A stretch of DNA of 64,000 bases from Ampelomyces quisqualis (Eukaryota > Ascomycota > Dothideomycetes > Pleosporales > Phaeosphaeriaceae). Below, piece by piece: positions 48,250 to 59,483 of this stretch. A model generated the notes under the pieces. That model had not been told where the DNA came from, searched no databases, and worked only from the letters and a program-made list of their open reading frames with translations. The number at the start of each line of letters is the position of its first letter. Positions within the stretch are counted from its first letter, which is position 1. The stretch lies in the NCBI GenBank assembly GCA_018398575.1, contig JAGTXZ010000003.1, positions 2,480,001 through 2,544,000 on the forward strand, given 5' to 3'. The position numbers and the translations under genes are program-made.

Positions 48250-48729
48250 GAACATATGGTACGACCCAATGTGAAGGTCAAGGAGCGTAGCAATTTTCAC
48301 CAATTGCTATAGTACTACAATATAAAGAAGATCTATTGATATGCTGAGCGACGTCTCACCATGCCAAAAATATTATGCCACAGAGCCCTTATATACCGTC
48401 CGCAATCGCCCTTATAGAATCCTAAGCCTACCTTTTAGATCTAAAGCAAACTCATGTTCGTCTTTGTCGATCTATTTGACTGGGTCTGCAACTGCCAAAG
48501 ACTCCGCTACAATTCTTGTATATCTATTTCCTATAGCACCTCCTAGCGAGCTTATAACGGGTTCCTAGGTTGCTACCGCTGAGAACTGTGTTTGATTTCG
48601 AAGGTTGCCGTACCTGGATGGCTGCGCAGGTAACTGCGACAGGAGAAGCCCATGCTTTAGTTGCATAAGATCAAACGGACGCTTTTTTTTGTGATCAAGT
48701 TCACCGCCACTATGTCTTAATCTTGTTAA
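48250..48729. other. intergenic, TA-rich
   Basis: From about 48300 to 48560 the sequence is A/T-rich with many TATA and CTA elements and no gene-like frame. It could be a degraded repeat but has no identifiable ends. Confidence 0.35.
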
Positions 48730-49330
48730 CACTGAAGGTATTGTAATATGCGCCAGTGTCGAGTCCGAGAACGATCGTTCGGATATCGAGGGCAGAGGTC
48801 GTGTGGAGTTCGTCTGATACTGCGCTCCAGATGGCGAATGCTCAAACAAGATCTGTCTCAAACCCATCCACAAGTCTATTCTCAGTAATTTGCATCCTAC
48901 ACTTGATACGTCGAGACATTTGTGTTCAGACTGGGCGCAACACCTACCTGGAAGAAGGAGGACTTCCTTCGCGTTGAAGATCTCGGCCACAGGATGTGCC
49001 CTGATCTTTGTGTCGCGTATATGAAAATACGCAAAGAAGTGTTTGAGCAGGTGCTCGAGACGGCAGGCAGGGCCGGCATCAACTTCGTCATTAACGCTGC
49101 GCAGCCTGCGCCAGCGAGCCCGATCACCTACGAACCTATCAATAGTTGGAAAATTTGCTAGCGAACGAATCTGAGGCTGCGATCTGGAAGTATCCAGCCC
49201 AGTGGATTCATCTAATGTACCTACGAAGGCTATGATCTGATCGTGATGTCGGAGGAGGAATCGCTGTGGGTCTCTCTCGCGAATAAAGTTGCAGTGCTGC
49301 ACAAAGTTGCAGTGGAAGTTGTTTTCGCCA
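48730..49330 (+). pseudogene. decayed ribokinase (PfkB family)
   Basis: On the plus strand, readable pieces match fungal ribokinase. A weak SSDTALQMANAQT lies near 48820. The clear block from 48946 to 49140 encodes WKKEDFLRVEDLG, PDLCVAYMKIRKEV, ETAGRAGINFVINAAQPAPA and SPITYE. That frame ends at TAG 49159-49161, while a shifted frame at 49155 continues with LLANESEAAI, the next conserved ribokinase element (usually HLLVNESEAA). Downstream only vague traces of the DTTGAGD ATP-binding motif remain near 49330. No ATG, N-terminal substrate motif or intact active-site Asp can be read. The gene is therefore dead or strongly degraded. Its place just after URC4 suggests it once handled ribose from the same pathway (inference). 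Confidence 0.65.
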
Positions 49331-49411
49331 GGGATACCGCCACCAACTTCAGAAGTAGGCAGGTCAGAGAGAAAGGTCGACCGGGTAGAAGAGCTACTAG
49401 TTAACGACATG

Positions 49412-50269
49412 GCGTCGGCGGGCGTATCGAGCGCGACTGGAGCGTAGGCCGTGTGCTACCACGTGGAGCTCAGCGCGCGCAAACATATCATGGAAATCGT
49501 TGCATAGAGAGAACTGAGAGGCTGCTTCGCATGCAACGACGCGAATACCTAGAAGGACCAGTGTGGCTCCCGTGGCGGCGTTCTCCCACTTGCTGACATG
49601 GCGGGATCGCATACGATCTGTTGACTCGCATAAATACGTGACCCTATAGGTCCTCTGCTGTACGAGTGAAAAGCACCAGCAATATGCTCAGCGAGTGATT
49701 GTCTGAGATGCATGCTGTAGCTTGCAACACAACCCCGACGCGTGATGTGTGGTTAGCTCTTGATTAACTTCGTACATGGTACCGGTAACCGAGAAACCCG
49801 GAAATAGAGCCTGTGCGCAGGAGATTTGAACTCGGGACGTTATTCCACTACGGAGTACAACAAACCCTTTTAGAAAAAATCTAAACACGTCTAAGAGAAG
49901 ATTTATTGATTTTCGATAATCTATCTACTTTGAAATTACATAAAAAGGTGTAGCGCTGTCCTAAAGCTACGAGTGCTTGAAATTACCTTTTTGCAGTAAG
50001 TGAACGTTAGTTTTGGTAAGGAAGTAAGCTACCTATTTACGGCTTTCACAGTCAACTAAGAGGTCAGGCGGAGCGGGCAGCAGTCGGTCATTTACATTAG
50101 CTCCGCTGCTAATTCGAACCGCATTCCCACTCTCTTTTTGGTCTCAGAAGAACTCAAACTATTTACATCTTGAATATCTGAATCTAGACGGACTCCTATC
50201 GATTGGTATGGCAGCATTCTCAGCAGGCTTTATAAAGTTTTACACCTCCAACTCATCTTACACAGCGCA
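49412..50269. other. intergenic with AT-rich segment
   Basis: No gene. One TACGGAGTA copy (49849-49857) immediately precedes an AT-rich stretch (about 49860-50040), which may be a decayed repeat. Confidence 0.4.
50231..50237 (+). promoter_or_regulatory. TATA box of the methyltransferase gene
   Basis: TATAAAG lies only 33 bp before the ATG at 50270. If used, the transcript would have a very short leader. Confidence 0.45.
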
Positions 50270-50932
50270 ATGTCGAACGACGACCCCAAACATATCGTCT
50301 CCTCAGCCTACAACCACGTCGCGGACTGGTACCTCAACTGGATCACGCACGAGCGCTCCCCCCGCGAGCGCTACACAATCCTCCTCCTCACCAATGTGCC
50401 CCCATCACCTCACATCCTCGAACTAGGCTGCGGTCCCGGCATCCCCATAACGCGAATGCTACTCGACCGCGGCGCGCAAGTCACTGCAAACGATATATCT
50501 GCGCGGCAAATCGAAATGGCGAAGGAGCAATGTCCAGAAGCTACAGTTGTACCAGGAGACATGGTACGTCTAGATTTCCCTCCCGCGACGTTCGATGGGA
50601 TCGTTTGCTTTTATACGATTTTCCACTTGCCGCGTGCAGAGCAGAAAGATATGTTGAGTAAGATCCATTCCTGGCTTAGACCTGGCGGTATGTTTGTGTG
50701 TAACTTCGCGACGGTGGATGAAGAGGAAATTTATGGGGAGATGCTGGGACATGGGATGTTTTGGAGCAGTTTTGCGGTCGATGAGAGTGTTGCGATGGTG
50801 AGGGGTGTAGGGTTTGGGGTTGTGAAGGAGGAAGTTGTGCAGGCTGGGGAGGGCAAGTTGGAGGAGGGGGATGCGGATTATGGTGCCGAATTTTTGTGGA
50901 TTGCTGCGAAGAGAAGGGAGGAAGAAGATTGA
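50270..50932 (+). CDS. class I SAM-dependent methyltransferase
   Basis: One exon of 220 residues. The Rossmann-fold SAM site is plain: motif I HILELGCGPGIPITRMLL, the acidic end of strand 2 in VTANDISARQIEMAK, motif II-like VVPGDMVRLDFPPATFDGIV, and post-motifs FYTIFHLPRAEQ with LRPGGMFVCNF. No extra domain is present. The C-terminal part is Glu/Gly-rich (VVQAGEGKLEEGDADYG), ending EFLWIAAKR. Fungal proteins of this kind are small-molecule methyltransferases of unknown substrate; UbiE/arsenite-type specificity is not indicated because the needed cysteines are absent. Confidence 0.88.
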   Translation: MSNDDPKHIVSSAYNHVADWYLNWITHERSPRERYTILLLTNVPPSPHILELGCGPGIPITRMLLDRGAQVTANDISARQIEMAKEQCPEATVVPGDMVRLDFPPATFDGIVCFYTIFHLPRAEQKDMLSKIHSWLRPGGMFVCNFATVDEEEIYGEMLGHGMFWSSFAVDESVAMVRGVGFGVVKEEVVQAGEGKLEEGDADYGAEFLWIAAKRREEED

Positions 50933-51092
50933 TGCGATGACTTCATTGTCCTGGGGTACGATGGAGAAGAATTGGAGGTATGAGGGCTCCTGGTTGGATA
51001 GACGCTTCTTCTTCTCTTGTTTTGTAATTCACGCACTTTACATGCGAAGTGTTCCGCTCTTTTCCAATTCCCATGCCTCTGAAGCCGCGAAT

Positions 51093-53021
51093 TCACAAGG
51101 TGTAGACAAACTCCGGATTCTCCCTATCCGTCAAGTCCAGCCACTCCTGGTTCTCGATCCTCACATACTCCGGTGCCGCCCGAATCGCGACCTTCTTTTT
51201 GTTCTGCCACACGCAGTAACAATGGATGAAAGTCAGTATACCCAAGCAAACGCCCCAGCACACTATGATTGTGATCTCGGCAGGGACGTAGCGCGGTGCA
51301 TCTTTGGGGCGGAAGGTTTGTGGACCTGTAGATCTGTGTGAGTTCGTTGCTCTCAGAAACGGGTACAAATAAATACAGTTGGGGCTTATTTCTAGTAAAA
51401 GGGTGAGTGTAGTGACTCACCAATAATGTTACCCACACAATATCCAATCAAATACATCGCCGCAACCGTCGTTTTTTTCGTGTAACCCGCGACATTACTC
51501 GCAATCAAGCTCAACAACGCGACAAACGCCGTCGGACTAGCTTGTGTGAGGTAGTAACCCGCCAGTCTTCCCTTGTTGTTATCTAGGGGCAGTGCAACGA
51601 TCAAAAGCATGCCGAGAATGGCGGTCAACATGCCTGTCATGGAGATCAGGATGCGGTATCCGTAGCGATCGCCCGCCCAACCACATGCGACGAGAAAAAC
51701 GACTTCAACGGCGCCGCCGGGGGTTCCATAGAGAAGTGATTCTTCGGGGGTGTAGCCGAAGGAGACGATGAGTTGGGAGAAGAAGTTTGTTATACCCCCT
51801 AGATGTGCTCGTTAGCCACTTCTCATCAATACCTCCGCCGAGGTCAATTCGACACTTGACGCGTCTTTCATTGAATGGAACATACCATTCGGAATATCCG
51901 CAATCAGTGCGAAAAAGAAAAACGCCCAACTCAGTGGATCTGTCAACGCTTCCTTAAGCTGATACCACTTGAAATGCTTGTTTCCCACGCCCTGGTTGTT
52001 GGAGCGGATTCGCTCGATCGCGAGAATGCGATCTTCTTTGCTCAACCATCTGCAGTTCATTTGATTGTCGGGCACGATCCAGAGAAAGAGAAAGCCGAGG
52101 GCAATTGTCAGAAGGCCTGTGACGAGGAAGACAATTTTCCAGGGCTCGATGGTCGTCCCGGATTTGCGGCACCCGACTGCTATGCCATAGGCGAGACAGC
52201 CGCCGAAGATCTAACGGCCATGGGTCAGATTACGTACGTGTCAAGTGACAAATCGAGATTGTCTGAGACGGAATGGGTGAGCGACATACTTGTGCGAACC
52301 CATTGAATGAGAACCAAATTCCTGTCCTAGAGCCTTGTTCTTTCTTTGTCCACCATTGAGAGGTAAATAGCGCCCAACCTGGCGTCACCGCAGCTTCAAA
52401 AACGCCAAGGAAGAAGCGGATAGCTATGGCGCCGGAGTAGTTCTCGACTGCAGCGAAGCAGGACAGGATAATTCCCCATACGATGATGTTGAAAGCCGCT
52501 GAACAGGTAGTCAGTACTTTGGGTCGTAAAGCAGAGGATGTGACGCGGCTCACAGTACTTCCCAAGTGGAAGAACCTGCAATAACCGCGTAGTCGGATAT
52601 TCCCACGCGATGTATCCAAAGTAAAACATCGATCCCAGCCACTGATACTGATCGCCGTGAAGATTTATACCAGATTTGAGCTTGTCACCCGAGGCAGGAA
52701 GTCGCAAGCCCATGATACTCGCATAGCTGAGCGTCGTCTTGTCGAGATAATTGAGTCCGTACACGACGCACATGATCTGTGGAAGCATCAGTATCTACCA
52801 ACAATGGACCGCTACAAGAACCATACCGGCATCAAATGCCAATCAATCTTGCGGAGGAGTTCTTTGCTCTTCTCAGGCGTCAGTTCCAGTACCTGCCCAT
52901 CCATGCCTTCAAACGCCTCCATCGCCGCGTCCGCATCATGAGAGTGTTTCACCAGTTTCCCATTGATACTCTTCTTCACGCCCGTGGGCTGCGCATCGTG
53001 GATTTCCGTCTCTTTGTCCAT
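51093..53021 (-). CDS. MFS permease, Dal5/anion:cation symporter type
   Basis: Six exons on the minus strand (53021-52827, 52776-52554, 52498-52290, 52210-51886, 51798-51421, 51325-51093) give about 520 residues. All five introns (50-95 bp) have GTATG or GTGAG donors and restore the frame. The hydrophilic N-terminus (about 55 residues) leads into KIDWHLMP, then CVVYGLNYLDKTTLSYASIM, GSMFYFGYIAWEYPTTRLLQ, FFLGVFEAAVTPGWALFTSQ WWTKKEQGSRTGIWFSFNG, and the second half LIVSFGYTPEESLLYGTPGG with a final tail EFVYTL. The YLDKTTLSYA and FEAAVTPG elements are typical of the Dal5 (allantoate, ureidosuccinate), Tna1 and related carboxylate permeases. The substrate cannot be fixed. ATG at 53054 would add 11 residues. 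Confidence 0.9.
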
Positions 53022-53791
53022 GTCTGTTGGTATATTTGTCTTTCGGTCAATCATCTTCTCGCACGTCGAGTCAAAGCGACATGCGACGCTTTCTATATGT
53101 ATGTCTATCAGCGCCGGCACGTCGAAAAGGGCATATCGGCGCACTCACGCCATTGCCGTCCACGATAAGCCCTCCCTGTCTCAACCCGCCGACAAGTACC
53201 GCACAAGCGGGGTATCCAGCGGCTTTAATCCGCGGACTACACGAGATAGGACAGCTAATGTTGCAGTGCCGACTTCCTGATCAGGAAGCTGCTTTGGAAT
53301 TGCGCGGTGCCACATGGTTGTTGGCTGGTAAGCTTTGCATAGGCGAGGGCTGGGATTGCCATTGATAATGCGGCGTACAGGTTGCTGATTAGCATCACTT
53401 CGATGTGTTGCACTGCACGGCGTTTGAGGTTCATGGGTGGTGATGTCAACCCCCGCATCAGGCTTCGCTTAGTAGCACGAGTGAGATTAAGCATAAAATA
53501 AGCGTAGAGTGACACGCGAAAGCATAAACTGTAAATGGATGGTGTGCGGGTTTCGTGCGAGAAGAATTGATGCAATCATAAAGCTACTACAGAATAGTAA
53601 ACATGGATACATTAAGCTACCAAACACAGAGCCCATGGTGAGTGTCGCTGCAACGCCGTGAACTCCACGCTCTTTGGCGTTGTGATGACCCGTTTGTAGA
53701 ATACACCTTGACGCCGGCTACATGCAATCGTAAACGCCTTGAAGCCCACCCTATGTATGAATAGAAGGAACCGGTATATCACACTGATGGC
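53022..53791. other. intergenic between permease start and WOPR gene end
   Basis: No supported gene. It must contain the permease promoter. Short frames only. Confidence 0.4.
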
Positions 53792-55126
53792 TCATGATCG
53801 TACAAACACGCTGTTGAGCTTGTTCAGCGCGCTGCTGTCCGCCGCAGTGCTGTTCTTAGCAAGGCGCTCAGGCGCTAGATCGCGGGGAAACCTAGAGGGT
53901 GCGTTGGGGCTGCGACTCCCGGAGCGGCTAATGCCCTGGTTCTCCTTCTCTGGAACGTCGCCGTTCAGAAGTGAGCCAAGCGTCGGTAGAGGTCGCGATG
54001 CTGTTGCACCATTTGACTCGGTGCTCGTCGGCTGTGCTTTGTCTGATGGCTCCGGGGTCGGGAGACTGTTGTTGACTCCTGCTGATGCTGGCGTGCCATT
54101 GATGGCAGGAAGCTGAGGTCCCTGTTCGGGAACGGTCGATGCAGGGGGTGGAGGGGGTGCTCGTGCAGGATGGTGCTGTGCCTGTTCTGCAGTCGATGGA
54201 GCGCGCGGCGGGGGTGTTGCGAGATATTGTTGAGCCGCATGCGCCGCGTGTGCCGCATAAGCTGGGTGGTGGGCAAGCATCGGATGGCCAGGGGGAGCAT
54301 GTGGGTTGCCTATCTGTGGCGGCGGGCGGTCAAAGACGTGGCCTTGTGGGTGGTAGGGTGGTGGGGCGTAGATGATGCCGCCGTAGAAGTAGGGGTTGTG
54401 CGCGTAGTATGCATGTAGCGGAGGCGTGCCGTTTGGCGGCGTGGGAGGGTACATGGGAACGGCGTACATGGGTGCGACTGGCCCAGGACGTGCATACGGC
54501 GACGTTGGCGGGATGCTGTGCGCGGCCGCACTGTAGGGAGAGCCCGGCATCGGTCCACGGGTGACGGCGGGGGCGCTCTGCGTCTCGTTGATGGCCGACT
54601 CGGGATACATGTTCTTTGGCGGGCGAATGTGCCGCAATTGCGCATCGTTGGTGGGCTGTGGGAGGTTGTTGGAGTTTGAGCGCGAGTAGTAGCTGATGAG
54701 ATGGAGGTGCTGGCTGCTCGAGGTGGTGATACTGAAGGACTGCTTCATCAGGCCGTCCGGCTTGTACCGGTAGCCATCGGGGCCCTCGCCGTCAGACTCG
54801 CCCGTAGCTGAGCCCTCTGGCGACTTTCCACTCGCCCGCTTCGCTGCGGGCGCGGTGGGGAGTGCGCTGCCGCCTCGCTTGCCTTCCATCTCGCGGTATG
54901 TCAAGAAGCTGCCAGAAACTCGGCTGGCGCTCCAAGACTTGCCGTCGGTCCATCGCCTCATGCCCGCCTCCCTCTCATCCCAGACGAACACGGAGCCTGA
55001 CTTGATCTGCTGACGCTCCTTCTCCGAGAGGCGGCGCTGGACTCGCGGTAGTATGCCTAGCCTGCACGCCTCGAACAGGATGATGGCGTCGTTGGGCGTG
55101 CGGACGTGGCCGTGGTAGGTTTCCAT
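53792..55126 (-). CDS. PAC2: WOPR-domain transcription regulator, Pac2 type
   Basis: One exon of 444 residues. The N-terminus is the WOPRa half-box: TYHGHVRTPNDAIILFEACR, then GILPRVQRRLSEKERQQIKS and GSVFVWDEREAGMRRWTDGK SWSASRVSGSFLTYREMEGKR. After a variable linker comes WOPRb: YRYKPDGLMKQSFSITTS, HLHLISYYS and RPPKNMYP. The remaining about 260 residues are Pro/Ala/Tyr/His-rich and disordered, probably an activation region, ending NKLNSVFVRS. WOPR proteins (Wor1, Ryp1, Gti1, Pac2) bind DNA and control morphology, sporulation and effector expression. The METYHGHVRTPNDAIILFEA opening and longer linker point to the Pac2 rather than the Gti1/Ryp1 branch. S. pombe Pac2 acts on the cAMP pathway and sexual development. 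Confidence 0.92.
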   Translation of the reverse strand: METYHGHVRTPNDAIILFEACRLGILPRVQRRLSEKERQQIKSGSVFVWDEREAGMRRWTDGKSWSASRVSGSFLTYREMEGKRGGSALPTAPAAKRASGKSPEGSATGESDGEGPDGYRYKPDGLMKQSFSITTSSSQHLHLISYYSRSNSNNLPQPTNDAQLRHIRPPKNMYPESAINETQSAPAVTRGPMPGSPYSAAAHSIPPTSPYARPGPVAPMYAVPMYPPTPPNGTPPLHAYYAHNPYFYGGIIYAPPPYHPQGHVFDRPPPQIGNPHAPPGHPMLAHHPAYAAHAAHAAQQYLATPPPRAPSTAEQAQHHPARAPPPPPASTVPEQGPQLPAINGTPASAGVNNSLPTPEPSDKAQPTSTESNGATASRPLPTLGSLLNGDVPEKENQGISRSGSRSPNAPSRFPRDLAPERLAKNSTAADSSALNKLNSVFVRS

Positions 55127-58100
55127 TGTGAGGGATGTGTGTAAGCCGGCGGTGGTGGGAGAATCACGTGCCTGTTTAGGCTGTCATGTCACGGGGGACT
55201 GGAGACCGGTTAGTTGATGTGGACGGAGCGATGATGTTATGGTGGGAGCAAGGCTCCTAGCACACACAATAATTAGCACACACAATAATGGCAAGGTTGT
55301 GGGAAACACGGACCTGGTAGAGCGTATCCGTATCGAGGGCGGGCGATCAGTGAAACGAAGGGCGGTTTGTGTGTTCGATCAAGTGCGGCGTCGAAAAAGT
55401 GCAGTCGGCAGCGCCGGAATGCTGGCAAAGTTCGGTACGGCAGCGAAAGGGTGGTATAGTTACTTGGGTACGGCGATACGCATCAGCGTGCATCCTCGAC
55501 TGTCTTTGCCTCTCGGCGCTGGGGTCCTGATCGCCCGCCCAGACCTGGAGTGGCGTTTGATAGCGAGTTACCGCCTGGCCCACAAGCAGCCGAAGCTTTA
55601 TTTGGACGCCGTTGCCGGTTGGGGGTGCCCCAGCTGTACGATCCTGAAAGTCTACGCCTTGTCGTACAGCACATTATTGCGATCCAGAAAGTAAAGCGCA
55701 GCTTGGTGACGTCGAGAACGCTCCTCTCGAAAAGATACAGCATCTCCCCTCGGCGACCTCCAAGCCCCTCAACTGGTGCCCAGTCCGCCGCCGCGCCGCG
55801 TCCGCAGTTGCATTGGCCTCGATCATTTATTTCTCCAGCCAAGCTTTCTACTTCAACTAACGCCACCAACCTAAACCCAAATGCTGAATGACAAGCCTTT
55901 GACTCTCTTGGTATCTCCCATTTCGACCCTAGTCTTGACACCTCCCAAGGCTCCACAGCGCACGCCCAGCAGTCCGTCAATCCGTCTTGTGACTCTTGGC
56001 CGCCCGAGGATGATCGACCAAGCCAGGCCAAGGCGTCCCAGTATTCTGTGACTGCGCAAACATCTCGTGCTGGTGCGGCATCAACAGGATTGTGGCATGT
56101 CATGGCATTGCTTGGCTCTTAGCTGCCCCAGAAGCCCCAGAACAATGATCCCGTCGTTGTGTTGCGAATGCGCCTCTGGGCGGGCTTGGGAGACGACAGA
56201 CCAGCTGGGCGTCGAGCCGGTCCACCGTGCTGATATTCCATAGGAACTGGATCTTGACACGAGTGTCCAGAATAAGAGCCAGCTCCTAGGCTACAACATG
56301 CATCGTGCTGCAGCGCCCTGCTTTTCGAGAGCAAACACCCGGCTGCATGTTACGGCGTACATGGAGGTGTCACCCGTTTCCCAAGCACGTCGGTCCTACA
56401 TTGCTTGGAAGGCGTCCACACTAACGTAATCGTCCACATGCCATTTCTCAGCCGTTCGCTTAGAGGCTCGGCCAGGAGCATCGATTAAGCTTGGTGACCA
56501 TGGTTTAAGCTTACTCCGTACCACGCGATCCGATATACCCACGCTGACGGAACAGCAACACCGATGCAGTGCCGTTTGCGGAGATATGGACTGCCAAGTT
56601 CCAACCCCTCGCGAGTCTTCTTTCCAAGCCTAGGAACGTCTTGCGAAACCTATCCGGAGTTTCCGTGCCTTGAAATTGGTCGGCTGGCCTGACGCGTATG
56701 GCGGAGCAATTCCACAACAGAAGTGGTACGAAAATGCCGTATTTGCCGGAACATGGCCTCAGCCAGTCGTCCCTTGACATGCGAATATGCTCGTTAGAAG
56801 ATGCCCAAGGCGGTATGGCAGTGGCGCCACTACCACGCCAACTGCAAGGCGTTGCGATGGCCTGTCGTCTCAGCTCCTTTGGAGTAAGACGAAGTCCCCA
56901 ATTTACTTTATTATTGGCGCAGGTCACGCTCAAGCCCGCCAAGCTAAATACGGAAAATGTGTTGGAGACTGGCCAAGCCCATCCTCAACGTTTACCTGGA
57001 TGCCATGTGGTTACAGGAAAGACTTGGACGGGGCCGCGTCAGCGGAAATGACAACGAGCCTGCCATGCGATTGTTTTGAGCCGAATACTAAATCCGCATC
57101 GCACCGCATCGCAAGGCAGTCTTCATATTCACGCTCGTCACACCTGTCTCGCAATATGACCTGATTTCTGCGCATTGGTGCGCAAGATGGATACGAGATT
57201 CTGCATCGCCGTCGAGACACGGACGCAGACGCAGAGCAAACGCAATGAATCAGCCGGTTCGCTTGCACGAATGTCTGTGTGCGTACTCTGTTACAGCTTA
57301 CGGTGCCGATAAGGTTGCAAGCAAGTTAAGCATAATTTCTGTGCCGCTGCTCTCCCCGGAGCGGCCGCTGCGCCTGACCTACTTCGTAGGTTCCAGACCA
57401 GCCACACAGGCGATAACTACATAGCCTACGATCAACGCAAAACGAACTGCGCAAATTACTGCTGCCTTTCAACGAACCAACAATCTGGTCTCCACAGATG
57501 CCTCGCGAGCCTCAATCTGGTTTTCCAATCGTTCGGCTGACGAATTGCCACCACCGACTTGTAGACAAGCCATTAGTATTCCAGAGCTGCGCCACCGGAA
57601 TCTCGCACATTTTCCCGCTTGGGTTCAGCCCACGCCCAAGGTGCGGGCACACCAAGGAAGCGATTAAGATAGGCCAACCAATGGCTTCGGTCCTAGATAG
57701 CGCTTCCAGGATCGCAAATTTAATTTGATTGTTTCCATGTGCTTCGTTACCGAGTTGGGATAGCGGACCAAGCATTTCGTTACTGAAGGGTAAATTGCTG
57801 CCGTGCAACGACTAAGGAACCCTGGCTTCCTTTGGAAGGAATCGGTTGACGGCACTGAATTCTGCACCGTTCTTACAACAGTCAAGGATTTTGTGATGTT
57901 GACACATCGCTGAATATCCGCTTGGCTTGTCATTATCCTCATACGCCAAAGGATCCGCCTTCTCACGGGTCGGTGAAGTTCGGTTGAGAACCGCGCATCC
58001 GCCTTATTTTCAAAGGCAAGCAGCTAGTCTCACTCAGACCATGTGCTTCGTACACATGGACAGCGTGATAAGCATGACGAAACGATTTGGCTTGAGACGG

Positions 58101-59483
58101 TAGAGTAAGGCTTATTGTCTGTACAAGTGCGGTTTTGACCGACTCACTGGGTAGAATGCAGGGCGAAAGTAGGTAGGAAGCAACAACGAAGTGGTGCACA
58201 CTACACAGAAATGGTCGGAAGCAGACTGATAACAACACCACTGTTCCTTTGACGTCTAAGGAGCCGATTCATGCTGTACGATTGGTGTTCCCAACAAATC
58301 ATCCATTATCCACCCCCTTCCAGCGGAAATTGTCATGGCCAGGCAAGACGTACCTGGTGGCACAGTCAATGAGGCGCTGCGAGAAATGCTGTTGCACGGG
58401 GATTACAAGCTATTGATACCACAAGTGTCCGAAGAATCGGGAACAAGTACGACGTACCACCTACGACTATCGATTTGGACGCTCTCTACTTCTGAGTTTT
58501 TGCACGAATTTTGATATTGCCTTGCCAATAATTTCCTTCTCTTTGGCCTCGGCGACAAAGTAATGTAGGCCTTCGATGAACTGCGCGGACATGTCAAGAT
58601 ATTAATGTGCGAGAGATTGTCTAGGGCAATACCCGGAGGCGCCGCATACAACTACAACGACATTCGGTAGTCCATGGCGTTCTGGTCAGTCTCTAGATAT
58701 ACCACTGTCGTCCTCTTTAGCAGTGTCACCTTAGCCTCGTCTTGCGGCTGCTTTCATTCCCACTCACTTGAGATGCTGAGCGCTTAGCGTCTTTTGAGCT
58801 CGCGACAATACAATGTCGGCAAGTTCTTTCAGCTTTGCAGTCCCCCTCGCCTCTACTCAACTTTACAGAATCACAATTTCCTCGCATGGCGGTCACATAC
58901 CCGAAAGAGGACGGGAAGGTCTGGCTCGCCCTACCACCTGACCATCAACTCTGACCACGCGACCTGATCTATATGTGGAGATCACGAATTCCTCAGCAGT
59001 GACTGGTTCCGACTTGGACTGAATGCAACTTGGGACTGAAGCTTGTGATTGCCAAGTCCGCAACGGTCAGCGGAAATATACGAAGGTTGCAGCAAATTGA
59101 GAAGAAGCCTTGAGGCACTTGCGCCTCTCAGTCCCAAGACAGTGGTCTGCGATTCCCAGACGAAGGATCACATATGCTGTAGTTTTCATGAAGTGTTGCT
59201 GTTGCGTTAGCCTGGGACAATTTTCGAGAGGGACTGAGGGCACCGAAGTCAAGTTGTTCTCACGTCCGCGGCCTTGAGTCACCCGGGGACAACTCCAAGC
59301 ACTGTTCGTTTCATTCACGTCCTTCTGTTATATTCTCTTCTTCTACCACCTCCTGTTCGCGCTGGCGGTCGATTCGACACCCTTGCTTGACACAACATTC
59401 TACTTCAACACGCCATCACTTCTGCAGGTCTTTTACACCGCTAAAATCTTTGAAGACGCCAACTCGTTGCACGATCGAGGTCC
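55127..59483. other. long gene-poor stretch
   Basis: About 4.4 kb in which no gene could be supported. Frames of up to about 200 codons (for example 55483-56103 minus, 56511-56942 minus) lack family features, splice structure and start context. One TACGGAGTA copy lies at 56512-56520 (reverse) and a 16-nt direct repeat at 55258-55289. Confidence 0.4.
55258..55289. repeat. 16-nt tandem duplication
   Basis: TAGCACACACAATAAT occurs twice head to tail with no mismatch, about 130 bp upstream of the WOPR start codon. Confidence 0.85.

Noticed and set aside
48565..49410. 281-codon minus-strand open frame
   Set aside because: Overlaps a plus-strand ribokinase relic that explains the open reading; the translated protein has no recognisable features.
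49801..49850. tRNA-like T-arm (GAGTTCAAATCTC on the minus strand)
   Set aside because: No matching acceptor, D or anticodon stems could be folded around it; at most a decayed tRNA- or SINE-like B box.
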